64,000 nucleotides of DNA, from positions 496,001 through 560,000 of the forward strand of contig NZ_CP021251.1 in NCBI RefSeq assembly GCF_002155265.1, written 5' to 3'. Positions 46,525 through 54,928 of this stretch are shown here, piece after piece. The position numbers and the translations under genes were made by a program. Under the pieces are notes generated by a model. The model was not told where the DNA came from, ran no database searches, and saw nothing but the letters and a program-made list of their open reading frames with translations. How positions within the stretch are numbered: position 1 is the stretch's first letter; each line of letters begins with the position of its first letter. This DNA is from Corynebacterium pseudotuberculosis. GTDB taxonomy: Bacteria > Actinomycetota > Actinomycetes > Mycobacteriales > Mycobacteriaceae.

Positions 46525-47583
46525 ATGGCACGTGACCGCTTAGCGTCTCTTCGGGGAGTGCTCAAAAGATTCACCACACCGCTTTTGCCAGATGATTACT
46601 CTGTCCTGGTCAACCCCCTATGGAGTACTAGAGAACTACGTGGGCAAATCCAGGAAGTACACCGTGATCGGGATGTTGTTCATCTCTCCATCGTTCCGGG
46701 GTGGGGAGTGGAAACAGATTTTCACGCAGGGCAATACATTGGGATCGGGGTAGAAATTGATGGGCGCTTTGTGTGGCGTAGCTACTCTTTGACCAATGCT
46801 CCGGACCCTCATGCGCGCACATTGAAAATCACCGTTCGAGCGGTGGAAAAAGGAAAGCTTTCTAATCACCTGGTGGGGTCTGTCCGCCCCGGCACCACGA
46901 TTCGTCTGCTTGCTCCAGCCGGAGACTTCCATCTGAGTGAACCGGTTCCTAGCAAGCTTGCGTTCTTAGCAGCCGGGACCGGAATTACCCCGATTATTTC
47001 TATGCTGCGCACCATGGCTGAGCGCAAACAGCTAGAGCGTTGCCATGCGGTCTTAGTCTATTGCGTTCATGATTCCACTCAGCTTCTTTTTGATCAGGAA
47101 CTCACGCGGCTGGAGCAAGAAAATCCACAGCTTGAGGTAATCCGCCGCATTACGGCCCGCGAGGGACGCCTCACCCCGCAGGATTATGAGCAGGTAGTAC
47201 CGGACATTACATCACGAGCGATTTTTGCTTGTGGGCCCTCTCGCATGCTTGATCAAGCCCACGCGTGGGCGGAAGAACGCGGCATAACCATCACCTCAGA
47301 GAGGTTTACCATCGACCGCGCCAGCGACGCGCAGGGCGGGATGATTACGTTTGGGGACCGGGGGAATATTCAGGCAGATGGTGCGACAACCCTTTTGGAA
47401 GCTGGCGAAAAATCGGGGGTTAATCTTCCCTTCGGCTGCCGCATGGGAGTGTGCCATACCTGCGTTAGGCCATTGCTTGAGGGACATGCTCAGAATTTAG
47501 TCACAGGGGAAACTCACGAGCCAGGAAGCCGCGTACGAACATGCGTATGCGTGGCAGCTGGCGATCTCACCATAGGCGTATAA
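46525..47583 (+). CDS. Ferredoxin-NADP reductase-like flavoprotein with 2Fe-2S domain
   Basis: A 352-residue electron-transfer protein: FAD domain with RSYSLTNAP near residue 90, NAD(P) domain with AAGTGITPIISML near residue 153, and a C-terminal plant-type ferredoxin domain with C-x4-C-x2-C (CRMGVCHTC) plus a fourth Cys in RTCVCV. It resembles Rv3230c, the electron donor for stearoyl-CoA desaturase DesA3. The desaturase gene follows after 16 bp, so it most likely supplies that enzyme. Confidence 0.9.
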   Translation: MARDRLASLRGVLKRFTTPLLPDDYSVLVNPLWSTRELRGQIQEVHRDRDVVHLSIVPGWGVETDFHAGQYIGIGVEIDGRFVWRSYSLTNAPDPHARTLKITVRAVEKGKLSNHLVGSVRPGTTIRLLAPAGDFHLSEPVPSKLAFLAAGTGITPIISMLRTMAERKQLERCHAVLVYCVHDSTQLLFDQELTRLEQENPQLEVIRRITAREGRLTPQDYEQVVPDITSRAIFACGPSRMLDQAHAWAEERGITITSERFTIDRASDAQGGMITFGDRGNIQADGATTLLEAGEKSGVNLPFGCRMGVCHTCVRPLLEGHAQNLVTGETHEPGSRVRTCVCVAAGDLTIGV

Positions 47584-47599
47584 AAGGAGACTTTGAACA

Positions 47600-48874
47600 A
47601 TGGCGATTGATAATATTCAGGCGTACTCGCACCTCAGCGATGAAGACATAGCGGAAATTGGAAAGCGTCTCGACGCAATCAAGCTAGAAGTAACTGAGTC
47701 CTTAGGAGAGCGCGATGTGGCCTACATTAGAAGGCTTATCCGGGCCCAGCGTGCCCTGGAAGTCGCCGGGCGCATAAGCCTTATCTTTGCCGGCAATAAG
47801 AAGTGTTGGTGGGCAGGTACGGCTTTTCTGAGCATCGCAAAGATTTTGGAGAACTTGGAAATCGGACACAATGTTTTGCATGGTCAGTGGGACTGGATGA
47901 ATGATCCAGAGATACACTCTACGACCTGGGAATGGGACATTGTATGCCCATCTTCGCAGTGGATGCATTCTCACAATTACGTGCACCATACATATACCAA
48001 CGTATTGGGGATGGACCATGACGTGGGATACGGGGTCCTTCGAGTTACTCGCGACAGAAAATGGACACCGCTGCACGCATTTCAGCCGGTGATTAACCCC
48101 GTGCTTGCCACGATGTTCCAGTGGGCTGTGGGATATTACGATGTTGAGCTTGGAAAATTCTTTTCCCAACGGACTACGTGGGAAGGCACCAAAGAAAAAT
48201 TTTGGGAGACCACCTCTAAAGCCGTCCGGCAAGTATCGCGAGACTACATCCTTTACCCTGCACTGGCAGGCCGCAATTACCCACGCGCCGTGGCTGCAAA
48301 TGCATTGGCCAATTTCACCAGGTCAGTGTGGGCCTACGCCGTTATTTTCTGTGGTCATTTTCCTGATGAGACTGAAACGTTTACTAAAGAGCAATTCAAA
48401 AATGAAGACCGCAATCAGTGGTACTTACGGCAGATGTTAGGGTCTGCTAATTTCCATGGTGGAAAGCTCTTGACCCTTATGTCGGGCAACCTGAACTACC
48501 AGATTGAACACCACCTTTTCCCTGATATGCCATCGAATCGGCTTGCGGAAGTTGGGAAGAAAGTTCGTGCGCTTTGCGCAGAATACGATCTTCCTTACAA
48601 CATTGACTCTTTCCCCGTGCAATTGTTTAAGGTACAAAAGACGTTGCTCAAGCTGGCCCTGCCTAACAAGTATCTGGTGGCTAGCCCCGATAACGCCCCG
48701 GAAGTGAGGTCCAACAGGGCCTTTACGGAAAACCCTAGTATTGAGAGACAGCTAGGCGTGGATAGCTCAGGCAAGCGCGTGGGGTTGAAGACCGGCTTGC
48801 GGCTGCTCAAACAGGTTCGCCCCGGTATCCGTGATGTTATACGGGCCTACTCCGGCCGTTCCACAAGAAAGTAA
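47600..48874 (+). CDS. desA3: Membrane fatty acid desaturase, DesA3-like
   Basis: A 424-residue acyl desaturase of the membrane di-iron class that probably makes delta-9 unsaturated acyl-CoA for phospholipids and mycolate precursors. The three histidine boxes are HNVLHGQ, HSHNYVHH and QIEHHLFPDMP. Hydrophobic helices flank the first two. AAGGAGAC lies before the ATG. It forms a two-gene unit with the reductase, as Rv3230c-Rv3229c do in M. tuberculosis. Confidence 0.9.
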   Translation: MAIDNIQAYSHLSDEDIAEIGKRLDAIKLEVTESLGERDVAYIRRLIRAQRALEVAGRISLIFAGNKKCWWAGTAFLSIAKILENLEIGHNVLHGQWDWMNDPEIHSTTWEWDIVCPSSQWMHSHNYVHHTYTNVLGMDHDVGYGVLRVTRDRKWTPLHAFQPVINPVLATMFQWAVGYYDVELGKFFSQRTTWEGTKEKFWETTSKAVRQVSRDYILYPALAGRNYPRAVAANALANFTRSVWAYAVIFCGHFPDETETFTKEQFKNEDRNQWYLRQMLGSANFHGGKLLTLMSGNLNYQIEHHLFPDMPSNRLAEVGKKVRALCAEYDLPYNIDSFPVQLFKVQKTLLKLALPNKYLVASPDNAPEVRSNRAFTENPSIERQLGVDSSGKRVGLKTGLRLLKQVRPGIRDVIRAYSGRSTRK

Positions 48875-48884
48875 AAAGAAACTT

Positions 48885-49901
48885 CTAATCCCATTCGGTA
48901 TTGGTGCGCAGCGAGGCCAATAATTTGCGCACCGCGATCACTCGGCGACCCGTGGGGGAATCTGCGTCAAACTGATCTAGCGCGCACTCAGGGTCCGCCG
49001 GGGGGCCGGCATGAGTGCATCCGCGCGGGCAGTTTTCCGTGGCGGCAGAAAGATCCTCAAAAACGCCGACGACTGCATCTGCGTCGACATGCGCGAGGCC
49101 GAAGGATCGAATCCCCGGTGTGTCCACGATCCAGCCACCGCCGGGGAGACGTAAAGCTACTGCTTGGGTTGAGGTGTGACGGCCCTTGCCCACTCCGGAC
49201 ACGGTCCCTGTTTCACGGAAGGCATCGGGAACAAGCCTGTTTACCAGTGTAGATTTGCCTACACCAGAATGTCCGATGGTCGCAGTAACAGAATTTGTAA
49301 CAAGCTCTTGAACTGGAGCGATCGGGTCATCAATGCCGCAGACAACTACCGGAACGTTTAAGGAACTGAACTCTTCTGCAAATTGGGTAGGGTCTGCAAG
49401 ATCAGACTTGGTCAAACAGAGAATCGGCTGAAGATTGCCCACAAAAGCAGCCACGAGCGCCCGCTCGACAAAACCTGCACGAGGTGGGGGATCGGCGACA
49501 GCACAGACTATGAGCAAGCGGTGCGCATTAGCCACGACGATTCTCTCATAAGGATCTGTATCGTCTGCTGTCCGTCGTAGTACACTTGTGCGTTCTTCCA
49601 ACTTAACAATCCGCGCGAGTGATCCTGGACGACCAGAGGTATCGCCTACTACGCCTACGCGATCACCAACCTCCACAGCAGTGCGTCCCATTTCCCGAGC
49701 ACGCATACAGACAATGGGGTCTGCCGCTGGATCTGCAGAATCCAACACCACGCCCCATCTGCCACGGTCTTTTGTTACTACCATCCCGAAAAGAGCATCA
49801 TCGTGTCTCGGGCGATCCTTGGTACGGGGACGGGAACCTTTACTTGGTCTGACTCGTACGTCGGACTCATCCCAGCGATGTGCTGAAGATCTTCGTGCCA
49901 T
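48885..49901 (-). CDS. rsgA: Ribosome small subunit-dependent GTPase A
   Basis: Late 30S assembly GTPase of about 338 residues with the circularly permuted motif order: G4 CLTKSDL, then G1 GHSGVGKSTLV, then G3 VDTPGIRSFG. The C-terminal zinc knuckle is CPRGCTHAGPPADPEC. The N-terminus is an OB-fold with a basic extension. The ATG at 49901 shares a base with the aroA stop, so translation is coupled to aroA; an ATG eight codons earlier lies inside aroA. It is convergent with the desaturase, only 10 bp apart. Confidence 0.94.
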   Translation of the reverse strand: MARRSSAHRWDESDVRVRPSKGSRPRTKDRPRHDDALFGMVVTKDRGRWGVVLDSADPAADPIVCMRAREMGRTAVEVGDRVGVVGDTSGRPGSLARIVKLEERTSVLRRTADDTDPYERIVVANAHRLLIVCAVADPPPRAGFVERALVAAFVGNLQPILCLTKSDLADPTQFAEEFSSLNVPVVVCGIDDPIAPVQELVTNSVTATIGHSGVGKSTLVNRLVPDAFRETGTVSGVGKGRHTSTQAVALRLPGGGWIVDTPGIRSFGLAHVDADAVVGVFEDLSAATENCPRGCTHAGPPADPECALDQFDADSPTGRRVIAVRKLLASLRTNTEWD

Positions 49902-51175
49902 TAGTCGCTCACCATCGCAGACCATATGTTTTCAAAATCTGGCAGCGTCTTTGCCGTTGTCGCGATGTTTTCTACGCGTATTCCTGGCACCACGAGTCCG
50001 ACGATGGCCCCTGCTGTGGCCATGCGGTGATCCGCATAGGAGTGCCAAGTTCCCGCTCGGAGGGGGCGGGGAGTGATGCGGAGGCCGTCGGCAAGCTCCT
50101 CACAATGCCCGCCGATACGGTTGATTTCATCCGATAGCGCTTTAAGCCGGTCGGTTTCATGCCCCCGAAGGTGTGCGATGCCGCTGAGCTCAGAAGGGGT
50201 TGCAGCTAGTGCAGCGAGAGCCGCAACCGTGGGGGTGAGTTCGCCGATGTCTGACATATCCAGGCAGATCCCGTTAAGTCCGTCAGAGGGGCCCGTGACC
50301 TGGAGTGCGTTTGATCCGTTATAGGTGATAAAAGAGACGTCACAGCCCATGCTGCTAAGAATTGAGCGAATCGAGTCCCCAGCCTGTGTAGTGCGCTGAG
50401 GCCACCCGGGGATGGTGACGGTACCACCCGTGACCGCTGCCGCGGCGAGGAACGGAGTGGCGTTGGAAAGATCTGGCTCGATCTCCCAAGTACGGCCAGA
50501 AATACCCCCTGGATGAACTGTCCATTGATTTTCCGAGGAGTCGTCTACCTGCACGCCTGCGCTTCTGAGCATGTCCACGGTCATCTCAATGTGCGGGATG
50601 CTCGGAAGCTTTCCTCCGATGTGTCGGACAGTGAGACCATCACGGTAACAAGGCGCTGCAAGAAGGAGCCCTGAGACAAACTGGGAAGAACTAGAGGCGT
50701 CTATATCGATGGAACCACCATGAGGAGTCTCAGAGGAAGAGATGCTAAAAGGTAGCGCATCTCCATGAACCTGGACACCGATTCCGCGCAGTGCATCCAA
50801 TATCTGGTTCATGGGGCGTGTGCGTGCCTGGGGGTCACCATCAAACTCTGTGGTTCCCTGAGCAAGTGCAGCCACGGGGGGAACAAAGCGCATGACTGTC
50901 CCGGCGAGCCCGCAGTCGACTGTGCCACCATGAAGGGGGACTGGGTTAACAACCAGTGAGGAAGAGTCGTGGGAGCGCACATCCGTGCCCAAAGCCTGTA
51001 GCGCACGGGTCATTAAATCGGTATCTCTGCTGTGTAATGCGCCTTTTATGTGCGAGGGGGAATCCGCGAGGGCCGACAGTACGAGGGCACGGTTGGTCAT
51101 CGACTTAGAACCTGGGACTGTTACTACTGCCGATACCGGAGCCGTAACAGTCGGAGCATCCCACAAAACACACAT
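49901..51175 (-). CDS. aroA: 5-enolpyruvylshikimate-3-phosphate synthase
   Basis: Shikimate-pathway enzyme joining PEP to shikimate-3-phosphate, about 424 residues. Motifs are [34 protein letters not shown], and [15 protein letters not shown]. The frame continues 69 codons upstream, but the ATG at 51175 gives the normal N-terminus and has a TATGAT box six bases upstream, so the mRNA is probably leaderless. It is divergent from the SRAP gene. Confidence 0.94.
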   Translation of the reverse strand: MCVLWDAPTVTAPVSAVVTVPGSKSMTNRALVLSALADSPSHIKGALHSRDTDLMTRALQALGTDVRSHDSSSLVVNPVPLHGGTVDCGLAGTVMRFVPPVAALAQGTTEFDGDPQARTRPMNQILDALRGIGVQVHGDALPFSISSSETPHGGSIDIDASSSSQFVSGLLLAAPCYRDGLTVRHIGGKLPSIPHIEMTVDMLRSAGVQVDDSSENQWTVHPGGISGRTWEIEPDLSNATPFLAAAAVTGGTVTIPGWPQRTTQAGDSIRSILSSMGCDVSFITYNGSNALQVTGPSDGLNGICLDMSDIGELTPTVAALAALAATPSELSGIAHLRGHETDRLKALSDEINRIGGHCEELADGLRITPRPLRAGTWHSYADHRMATAGAIVGLVVPGIRVENIATTAKTLPDFENIWSAMVSD

Positions 51176-51181
51176 TCCACC

Positions 51182-51197
51182 ATCATAAGGCCATAAT
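51182..51197. promoter_or_regulatory. Divergent -10 boxes of aroA and the SRAP gene
   Basis: On the minus strand TATGAT (51182-51187) lies six bases before the aroA ATG. On the plus strand CATAAT (51192-51197) lies seven bases before the SRAP ATG. The two promoters are back to back within 30 bp of both starts. Confidence 0.55.
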
Positions 51198-51204
51198 GAG
51201 GTAT

Positions 51205-51864
51205 ATGTGCGGTCGATTCGTATTGTGTACCACCGATGAGCAGCTTTTGCAGGTGCCCGGCTTTGCTGCGGTACATGCTCCCATGGGGTTGCCAGCGCCC
51301 AGATATAACATTGCACCGACCCAAAAGATTGCGGTCTTAAGGGCCGGTAGCACGCCTCATGAGGCCGTGATAGAGCCGGCAAGATGGGGGCTTTTACCCA
51401 GCTGGAAACAGGATGATTCCGGGCCGCCCCTTTTTAATGCACGCGCAGAAACCGTGACAGAAAAACCGAGTTTTCGTGCCGCCTTTGCTTCTCGACGCTG
51501 CCTCATACCTTTGGACGGCTATTACGAGTGGCATAATAAACAGCCTTATTGGATCACAACCGGATCGGTAGTCTGGGTAGCTGGTCTTTGGGACTCCGGG
51601 GCGCAACAGTTATCGGCCACGATGATTACTACGGATTCGCGTCCGCCGTTAGACCGAGTGCATCATCGCATGCCACGCTTTCTATCGGAAGATGAGTTCA
51701 CGATGTGGCTACAGGGAAGTCCAGATCAAGCAGCCAGCCTGTTGATTCCGGGCGACGCCAGCGCTTTTTCCCTTACCCCCGCGGATAAGGCGGTGGGGAA
51801 CATTCGAAACGATTACCCGGAGCTAATCGGCTTGAACGTCGACAAGCTTCCCATCGACGAGTGA
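51205..51864 (+). CDS. yedK: SRAP-family (YedK/HMCES) abasic-site shielding protein
   Basis: Covalently caps abasic sites in single-stranded DNA through the cysteine that becomes the N-terminus after Met removal. The protein of about 219 residues begins MCGRF, with [25 protein letters not shown] and the HHRMP motif, all family hallmarks. The true start must be the ATG at 51205, since catalysis needs Cys2; an ATG three codons earlier would block it. The 3' end overlaps the convergent ybaK gene by 42 bases. Confidence 0.94.
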   Translation: MCGRFVLCTTDEQLLQVPGFAAVHAPMGLPAPRYNIAPTQKIAVLRAGSTPHEAVIEPARWGLLPSWKQDDSGPPLFNARAETVTEKPSFRAAFASRRCLIPLDGYYEWHNKQPYWITTGSVVWVAGLWDSGAQQLSATMITTDSRPPLDRVHHRMPRFLSEDEFTMWLQGSPDQAASLLIPGDASAFSLTPADKAVGNIRNDYPELIGLNVDKLPIDE

Positions 51865-52326
51865 CGCAAGCGATTCCGCGCTGAGTTCTACGTCTAAGCC
51901 GCGTCGTCCCGCGGAAACAAAGATCGTGTCAAAAAGAATCGCGGTTTCATCAATAACGGTGGGCAGCACAGTTTTTTGTCCGAGGGGCGAGATACCGCCG
52001 GGGATGTACCCGGAGGATTTTGAGGCGTCGTGAGGATCGGCCATCGTCGCTTTGGATGCGCCAAGAGCCGCGGCGACCTTTTTTAAACTTAATTGGGAGG
52101 TGACAGGCACGCATGCCACCGCTAGTTGGCGCTTGGGTCCTTTCCCAGCAGTGAGATCAACAACTAGGGTTTTAAAGATGCGTTCGGGTTCCACTCCTAG
52201 TGCCGCTGCAGCATGATCGCCAAAATGCTCGGTTCCACCTTCAAAACTAGAGACCTTATAGTCCACGTCGGATGAAGCCAGCACCGCCAGCGCGGGTGTT
52301 GCTGCCGAATGCTTCTTCTTACTCAC
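51823..52326 (-). CDS. ybaK: YbaK-type Cys-tRNA(Pro) deacylase
   Basis: Removes wrongly attached Cys from tRNA-Pro. The protein of about 167 residues belongs to the YbaK/EbsC editing fold (ERIFKTLVVDLTAG, ACVPVTSQLSLKKVAAALGASKATMAD, GYIPGGISPLGQK). The GTG at 52326 follows AGGAGG at seven bases; upstream extension of 47 codons has no support. It is divergent from sigH, separated by only 47 bp. Confidence 0.88.
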   Translation of the reverse strand: MSKKKHSAATPALAVLASSDVDYKVSSFEGGTEHFGDHAAAALGVEPERIFKTLVVDLTAGKGPKRQLAVACVPVTSQLSLKKVAAALGASKATMADPHDASKSSGYIPGGISPLGQKTVLPTVIDETAILFDTIFVSAGRRGLDVELSAESLASLVDGKLVDVQAD

Positions 52327-52373
52327 GGGGTACCTCCTACTAGACTTGATAGTGTCCAATTCTAAGGAGATCA

Positions 52374-53045
52374 GTGGCAACGAAAACAACTGAGCTAGGG
52401 AAGCGCTTTGAAGCCGAGGCCCTTCCGCTCCTCGATCAGCTCTATGGCGGCGCTCTGCGGATGACACGGAATCCCGCAGATGCCGAAGATTTGGTGCAAG
52501 AGACCTACATCAAGGCCTTTCAGGCGTTTGCTTCTTTTAAAGAGGGAACCAACCTCAAGGCATGGCTCTACCGAATCATGACAAACACTTATATCAATTC
52601 CTACCGTAAAAAGAAACGTCAGCCGGTGCAATCTTCTGCGGAAGACGTGACTGATTATCAACTCTTAGCTACTGCTTCGCATGACTCCACGGGATTGGAA
52701 TCCGCTGAGGTGGAGGCACTGAAAAACCTTCCCAACCAGCGCATTGCTCAAGCAATGAATGAATTAAGTGAGGACTATCGGATGGTGGTCTATTACGCGG
52801 ATGTGGAAGGCCTCGCGTATAAAGAGATCGCCGACATTATGGAGACTCCCCTGGGCACAGTGATGAGCCGATTACACCGGGGAAGAAAACAACTCAGAGA
52901 AGCGTTGAAAGACGTGGCACATGACCACGGAATTGGCGTGAGCGAAACCGCGTCGTCTGAGAATGAAGCCTCGGCGGCTTCTCACAGTTCTGAAACCATG
53001 GATATAGCCGCTGGGAATCATAAAGTTGGAAAGGCGAAGGCATAA
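52374..53045 (+). CDS. sigH: ECF sigma factor SigH (oxidative and heat stress)
   Basis: An RpoE-like group 4 sigma factor of 223 residues matching C. glutamicum SigH, which controls thiol-oxidative and heat-stress genes. Region 2 reads [28 protein letters not shown] and [19 protein letters not shown]. Region 4 reads [46 protein letters not shown] start with AAGGAG seven bases upstream. A C-terminal tail of about 40 residues rich in Ser, Ala and Glu is longer than in C. glutamicum. It overlaps rshA by one base. Confidence 0.94.
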   Translation: MATKTTELGKRFEAEALPLLDQLYGGALRMTRNPADAEDLVQETYIKAFQAFASFKEGTNLKAWLYRIMTNTYINSYRKKKRQPVQSSAEDVTDYQLLATASHDSTGLESAEVEALKNLPNQRIAQAMNELSEDYRMVVYYADVEGLAYKEIADIMETPLGTVMSRLHRGRKQLREALKDVAHDHGIGVSETASSENEASAASHSSETMDIAAGNHKVGKAKA

Positions 53046-53326
53046 TGTCGGAAAAGGGCTCGCTCGATTGCGGCTGTAACTGTGAGGACCTGCATGTACA
53101 CATGTATGCGCTTTTAGATCGGGAACTTACTGAGGTTGAATGTGCGCGACTCAACGCACATATCGCTCAATGCCCGGAATGCGCGGAAATGATCGCGGCG
53201 GAGGAAAGCCTGAGACGTTTGCTAAAGAAGTGCTGTTGCGGGCCGGCTCCTGCGAGTTTGCGGGAAAAGATTTCTTATTCTATTCAGATTGAGCGGACTA
53301 CTATTATCACTCAACGCGAATTTTAG
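53045..53326 (+). CDS. rshA: Zinc-binding anti-sigma factor for SigH
   Basis: A 93-residue ZAS-type anti-sigma factor that holds SigH until oxidised. The zinc motif is HIAQCPEC (HxxxCxxC), with an N-terminal CGCNCEDLHVH cluster and a second CCCG run downstream. The start codon lies on the last base of the sigH stop, the usual arrangement for one regulated operon. Confidence 0.93.
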   Translation: MSEKGSLDCGCNCEDLHVHMYALLDRELTEVECARLNAHIAQCPECAEMIAAEESLRRLLKKCCCGPAPASLREKISYSIQIERTTIITQREF

Positions 53327-53356
53327 TTTATTTTTGTGGTCAAACGACCAAGCACA

Positions 53357-53387
53357 GAGGGTGCTCACCTTAAAGGTGAGCACCCTC
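53357..53387. terminator. 15-bp perfect hairpin after rshA
   Basis: GAGGGTGCTCACCTT A AAGGTGAGCACCCTC is perfectly paired. It sits between the convergent rshA and bL37 genes and probably terminates both, although no U-run follows on either strand. Confidence 0.65.
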
Positions 53388-53409
53388 GACTAGTAATAGA
53401 CCGCTTACT

Positions 53410-53484
53410 TTAAGAGTTGGGTCGTTTACCGTGGTTTGCTTTGTTCTTACGGCGATCCTTGCGCTTACGTCCACGCTTACTCAT
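53410..53484 (-). CDS. Ribosomal protein bL37 (24 residues)
   Basis: A tiny gene coding for 24 residues, MSKRGRKRKDRRKNKANHGKRPNS. It is strongly basic and matches the AURKAIP1-like bL37 protein seen in the 50S subunit of actinobacterial ribosomes, including the conserved NHGKRPN end. AAGGAG lies before the ATG, and whcE is upstream on the same strand. Confidence 0.9.
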   Translation of the reverse strand: MSKRGRKRKDRRKNKANHGKRPNS

Positions 53485-53564
53485 GTGGTGCTCCTTGGCT
53501 AGCTAATTGTGAATAACAAAAGACCACTTTAGTGGGTGGCCGTAGGTCTCGGGAAATCGATGGA

Positions 53565-53825
53565 TTAAAGAGAGATACGAGCACGCCCGCGTCCGCGGTT
53601 TTTCCTACGTTTGAGTGCACGACGCTCGTCTTCGCTCATACCGCCCCAAACACCTGCGTCTTGGCCGGTTTCCAGTGCCCATGCGAGGCACTGTGATGTG
53701 ACGGGACAACGGTTGCACACAACCTTAGCTGCGGCTACCTGAGCTAGCGCTGGGCCAGAATTGCCCACGGGGAAGAAGAGCTCGGGGTCTTCGTCGCGAC
53801 AAATGGCTTCGTGGCGCCAATCCAT
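53565..53825 (-). CDS. whcE: WhiB1-type iron-sulfur regulator
   Basis: An 86-residue [4Fe-4S] WhiB-family protein matching C. glutamicum WhcE and mycobacterial WhiB1. It has cysteines as C-x27-C-x2-C-x5-C, GVWGGMSEDERRAL, and a basic tail RRKNRGRGRARISL. In C. glutamicum the gene takes part in the oxidative-stress response and depends on SigH, whose gene is adjacent. AGGAG lies before the ATG. Confidence 0.92.
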   Translation of the reverse strand: MDWRHEAICRDEDPELFFPVGNSGPALAQVAAAKVVCNRCPVTSQCLAWALETGQDAGVWGGMSEDERRALKRRKNRGRGRARISL

Positions 53826-54319
53826 GGTGATCTCCTAACGTGCTACAAGTGTAAGAACAACGGGGCGCGCAAAGAAAACCACCATAAACTGGCGGTAAAA
53901 ATAGGGACACGTCTTTTATGCAAGCCAGGGGGTGCGGCTGCTCAAGTCTTAGCGGGGACGTGTAGTTCCTTCGCGGTAACCCGAAGTATTGGCGAATGCG
54001 TTGATCGCTCGCCTGAGGTACCTGCAAATAATGACATGTCCGCTCACGCTTGGCTAGGGTTTAAGGGGTAAATGTGGTTAGTATCACACTGGAATGTTGA
54101 TTGTGGACGTGTCGTATTTCCGGATTTTTGCAACTGTAGAAGCTTCTTCTGTGTATTCTACCTGCTGTTTTTGTGGGTTTTCTAAAAGTGTATAGGGATG
54201 GGCTGCGTCAAATTGGGGTGCTTGACAGATATTGGGTCATGATCAGTTTAATCTGAATGAAGGCTAAGTGCAATGCTTTGCATGGGAATGTTTTCTTTGC
54301 GACGGTAGTGGTTTGTTAA

Positions 54320-54344
54320 TTTAGCAAAGTCTTTATTTGCTAAA
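54320..54344. promoter_or_regulatory. Operator-like inverted repeat
   Basis: TTTAGCAAA GTCTTTA TTTGCTAAA is a perfect 9-bp inverted repeat with seven-base spacing, about 95 bp before the downstream start. It could bind a dimeric regulator. Confidence 0.4.
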
Positions 54345-54425
54345 TGCGTAAATTGTTTAATCCCTCATATTGGGCATCAAGGTGAGGAGCGGGCAGAAAC
54401 TGATGTTTTGGTCACGATGTTGAGC

Positions 54426-54431
54426 TACACT
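54426..54431 (+). promoter_or_regulatory. -10 box of the membrane protein gene (leaderless)
   Basis: TACACT ends eight bases before the GTG at 54440 with no ribosome-binding site between. Confidence 0.5.
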
Positions 54432-54439
54432 CAATCGCC

Positions 54440-54862
54440 GTGAACAAGAACATCCAATTCCCTCCGCGCCCAGTTCTCTATGGTGGTTGGATCGCTGCGA
54501 TTCAATCTCTTATCGGAATCGCTTATGCGGTCCTTCTTATCGTGAGGGAAGCTGCTGGATATAACGACGCGTCGATTGTCTATGAGTCTGACGGCGCAAA
54601 TACGTGGGTGGGATACGGGACCGCAGTGTTCTTTATTATCGTTTTTGGCGCTGTCCTAGCTGGGGCGATCATGATGAATCGGGGTAAACGTTGGGGGCGG
54701 GGTCCTGTGATTATGCTCCAAATTTTATTGCTGCCGATTGCCTATTACATGTTTAGTGGGGGTGCGTTTGTTTTCTCCGTGATAACAGCTCTGACTGCGA
54801 TTGCGGCCTTGGCTCTGCTCTTTAGCCCGCGTGCGGTGGATTGGGCTGCCCGTAATTATTAA
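54440..54862 (+). CDS. Small membrane protein, function unknown
   Basis: A 140-residue protein with four hydrophobic segments (about residues 15-36, 58-77, 88-104 and 107-128) and no recognisable catalytic motif. The GTG start lies eight bases after a TACACT box. It resembles the integral membrane proteins encoded beside whiB1 in mycobacteria, but I cannot name the family. Confidence 0.75.
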   Translation: MNKNIQFPPRPVLYGGWIAAIQSLIGIAYAVLLIVREAAGYNDASIVYESDGANTWVGYGTAVFFIIVFGAVLAGAIMMNRGKRWGRGPVIMLQILLLPIAYYMFSGGAFVFSVITALTAIAALALLFSPRAVDWAARNY

Positions 54863-54870
54863 AAACAAAA

Positions 54871-54915
54871 ATAAGCATGAAGCTGGCAAGTTTTGCTTGC
54901 CAGCTTCATGCTTAT
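54871..54915. terminator. 20-bp perfect hairpin between convergent genes
   Basis: ATAAGCATGAAGCTGGCAAG and CTTGCCAGCTTCATGCTTAT flank a TTTTG loop. It lies between the membrane protein gene and the convergent SGNH gene. Its location and strength indicate bidirectional termination. Confidence 0.75.
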
Positions 54916-54928
54916 GTGAGACTTGTTA

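Larger units (their letters stand above)
53826..54439. other. AT-rich intergenic region with an inverted repeat
   Basis: No gene is evident in these 614 bp between the divergent whcE and membrane-protein genes. The notable element is the inverted repeat listed at 54320-54344; the TACACT box at 54426 belongs to the downstream gene. Confidence 0.55.

Noticed and set aside
49901..51382. N-terminal extension of AroA up to 51382
   Set aside because: The extra 69 codons run through the divergent yedK gene and promoter and do not resemble EPSP synthase. The ATG at 51175 gives the normal N-terminus.
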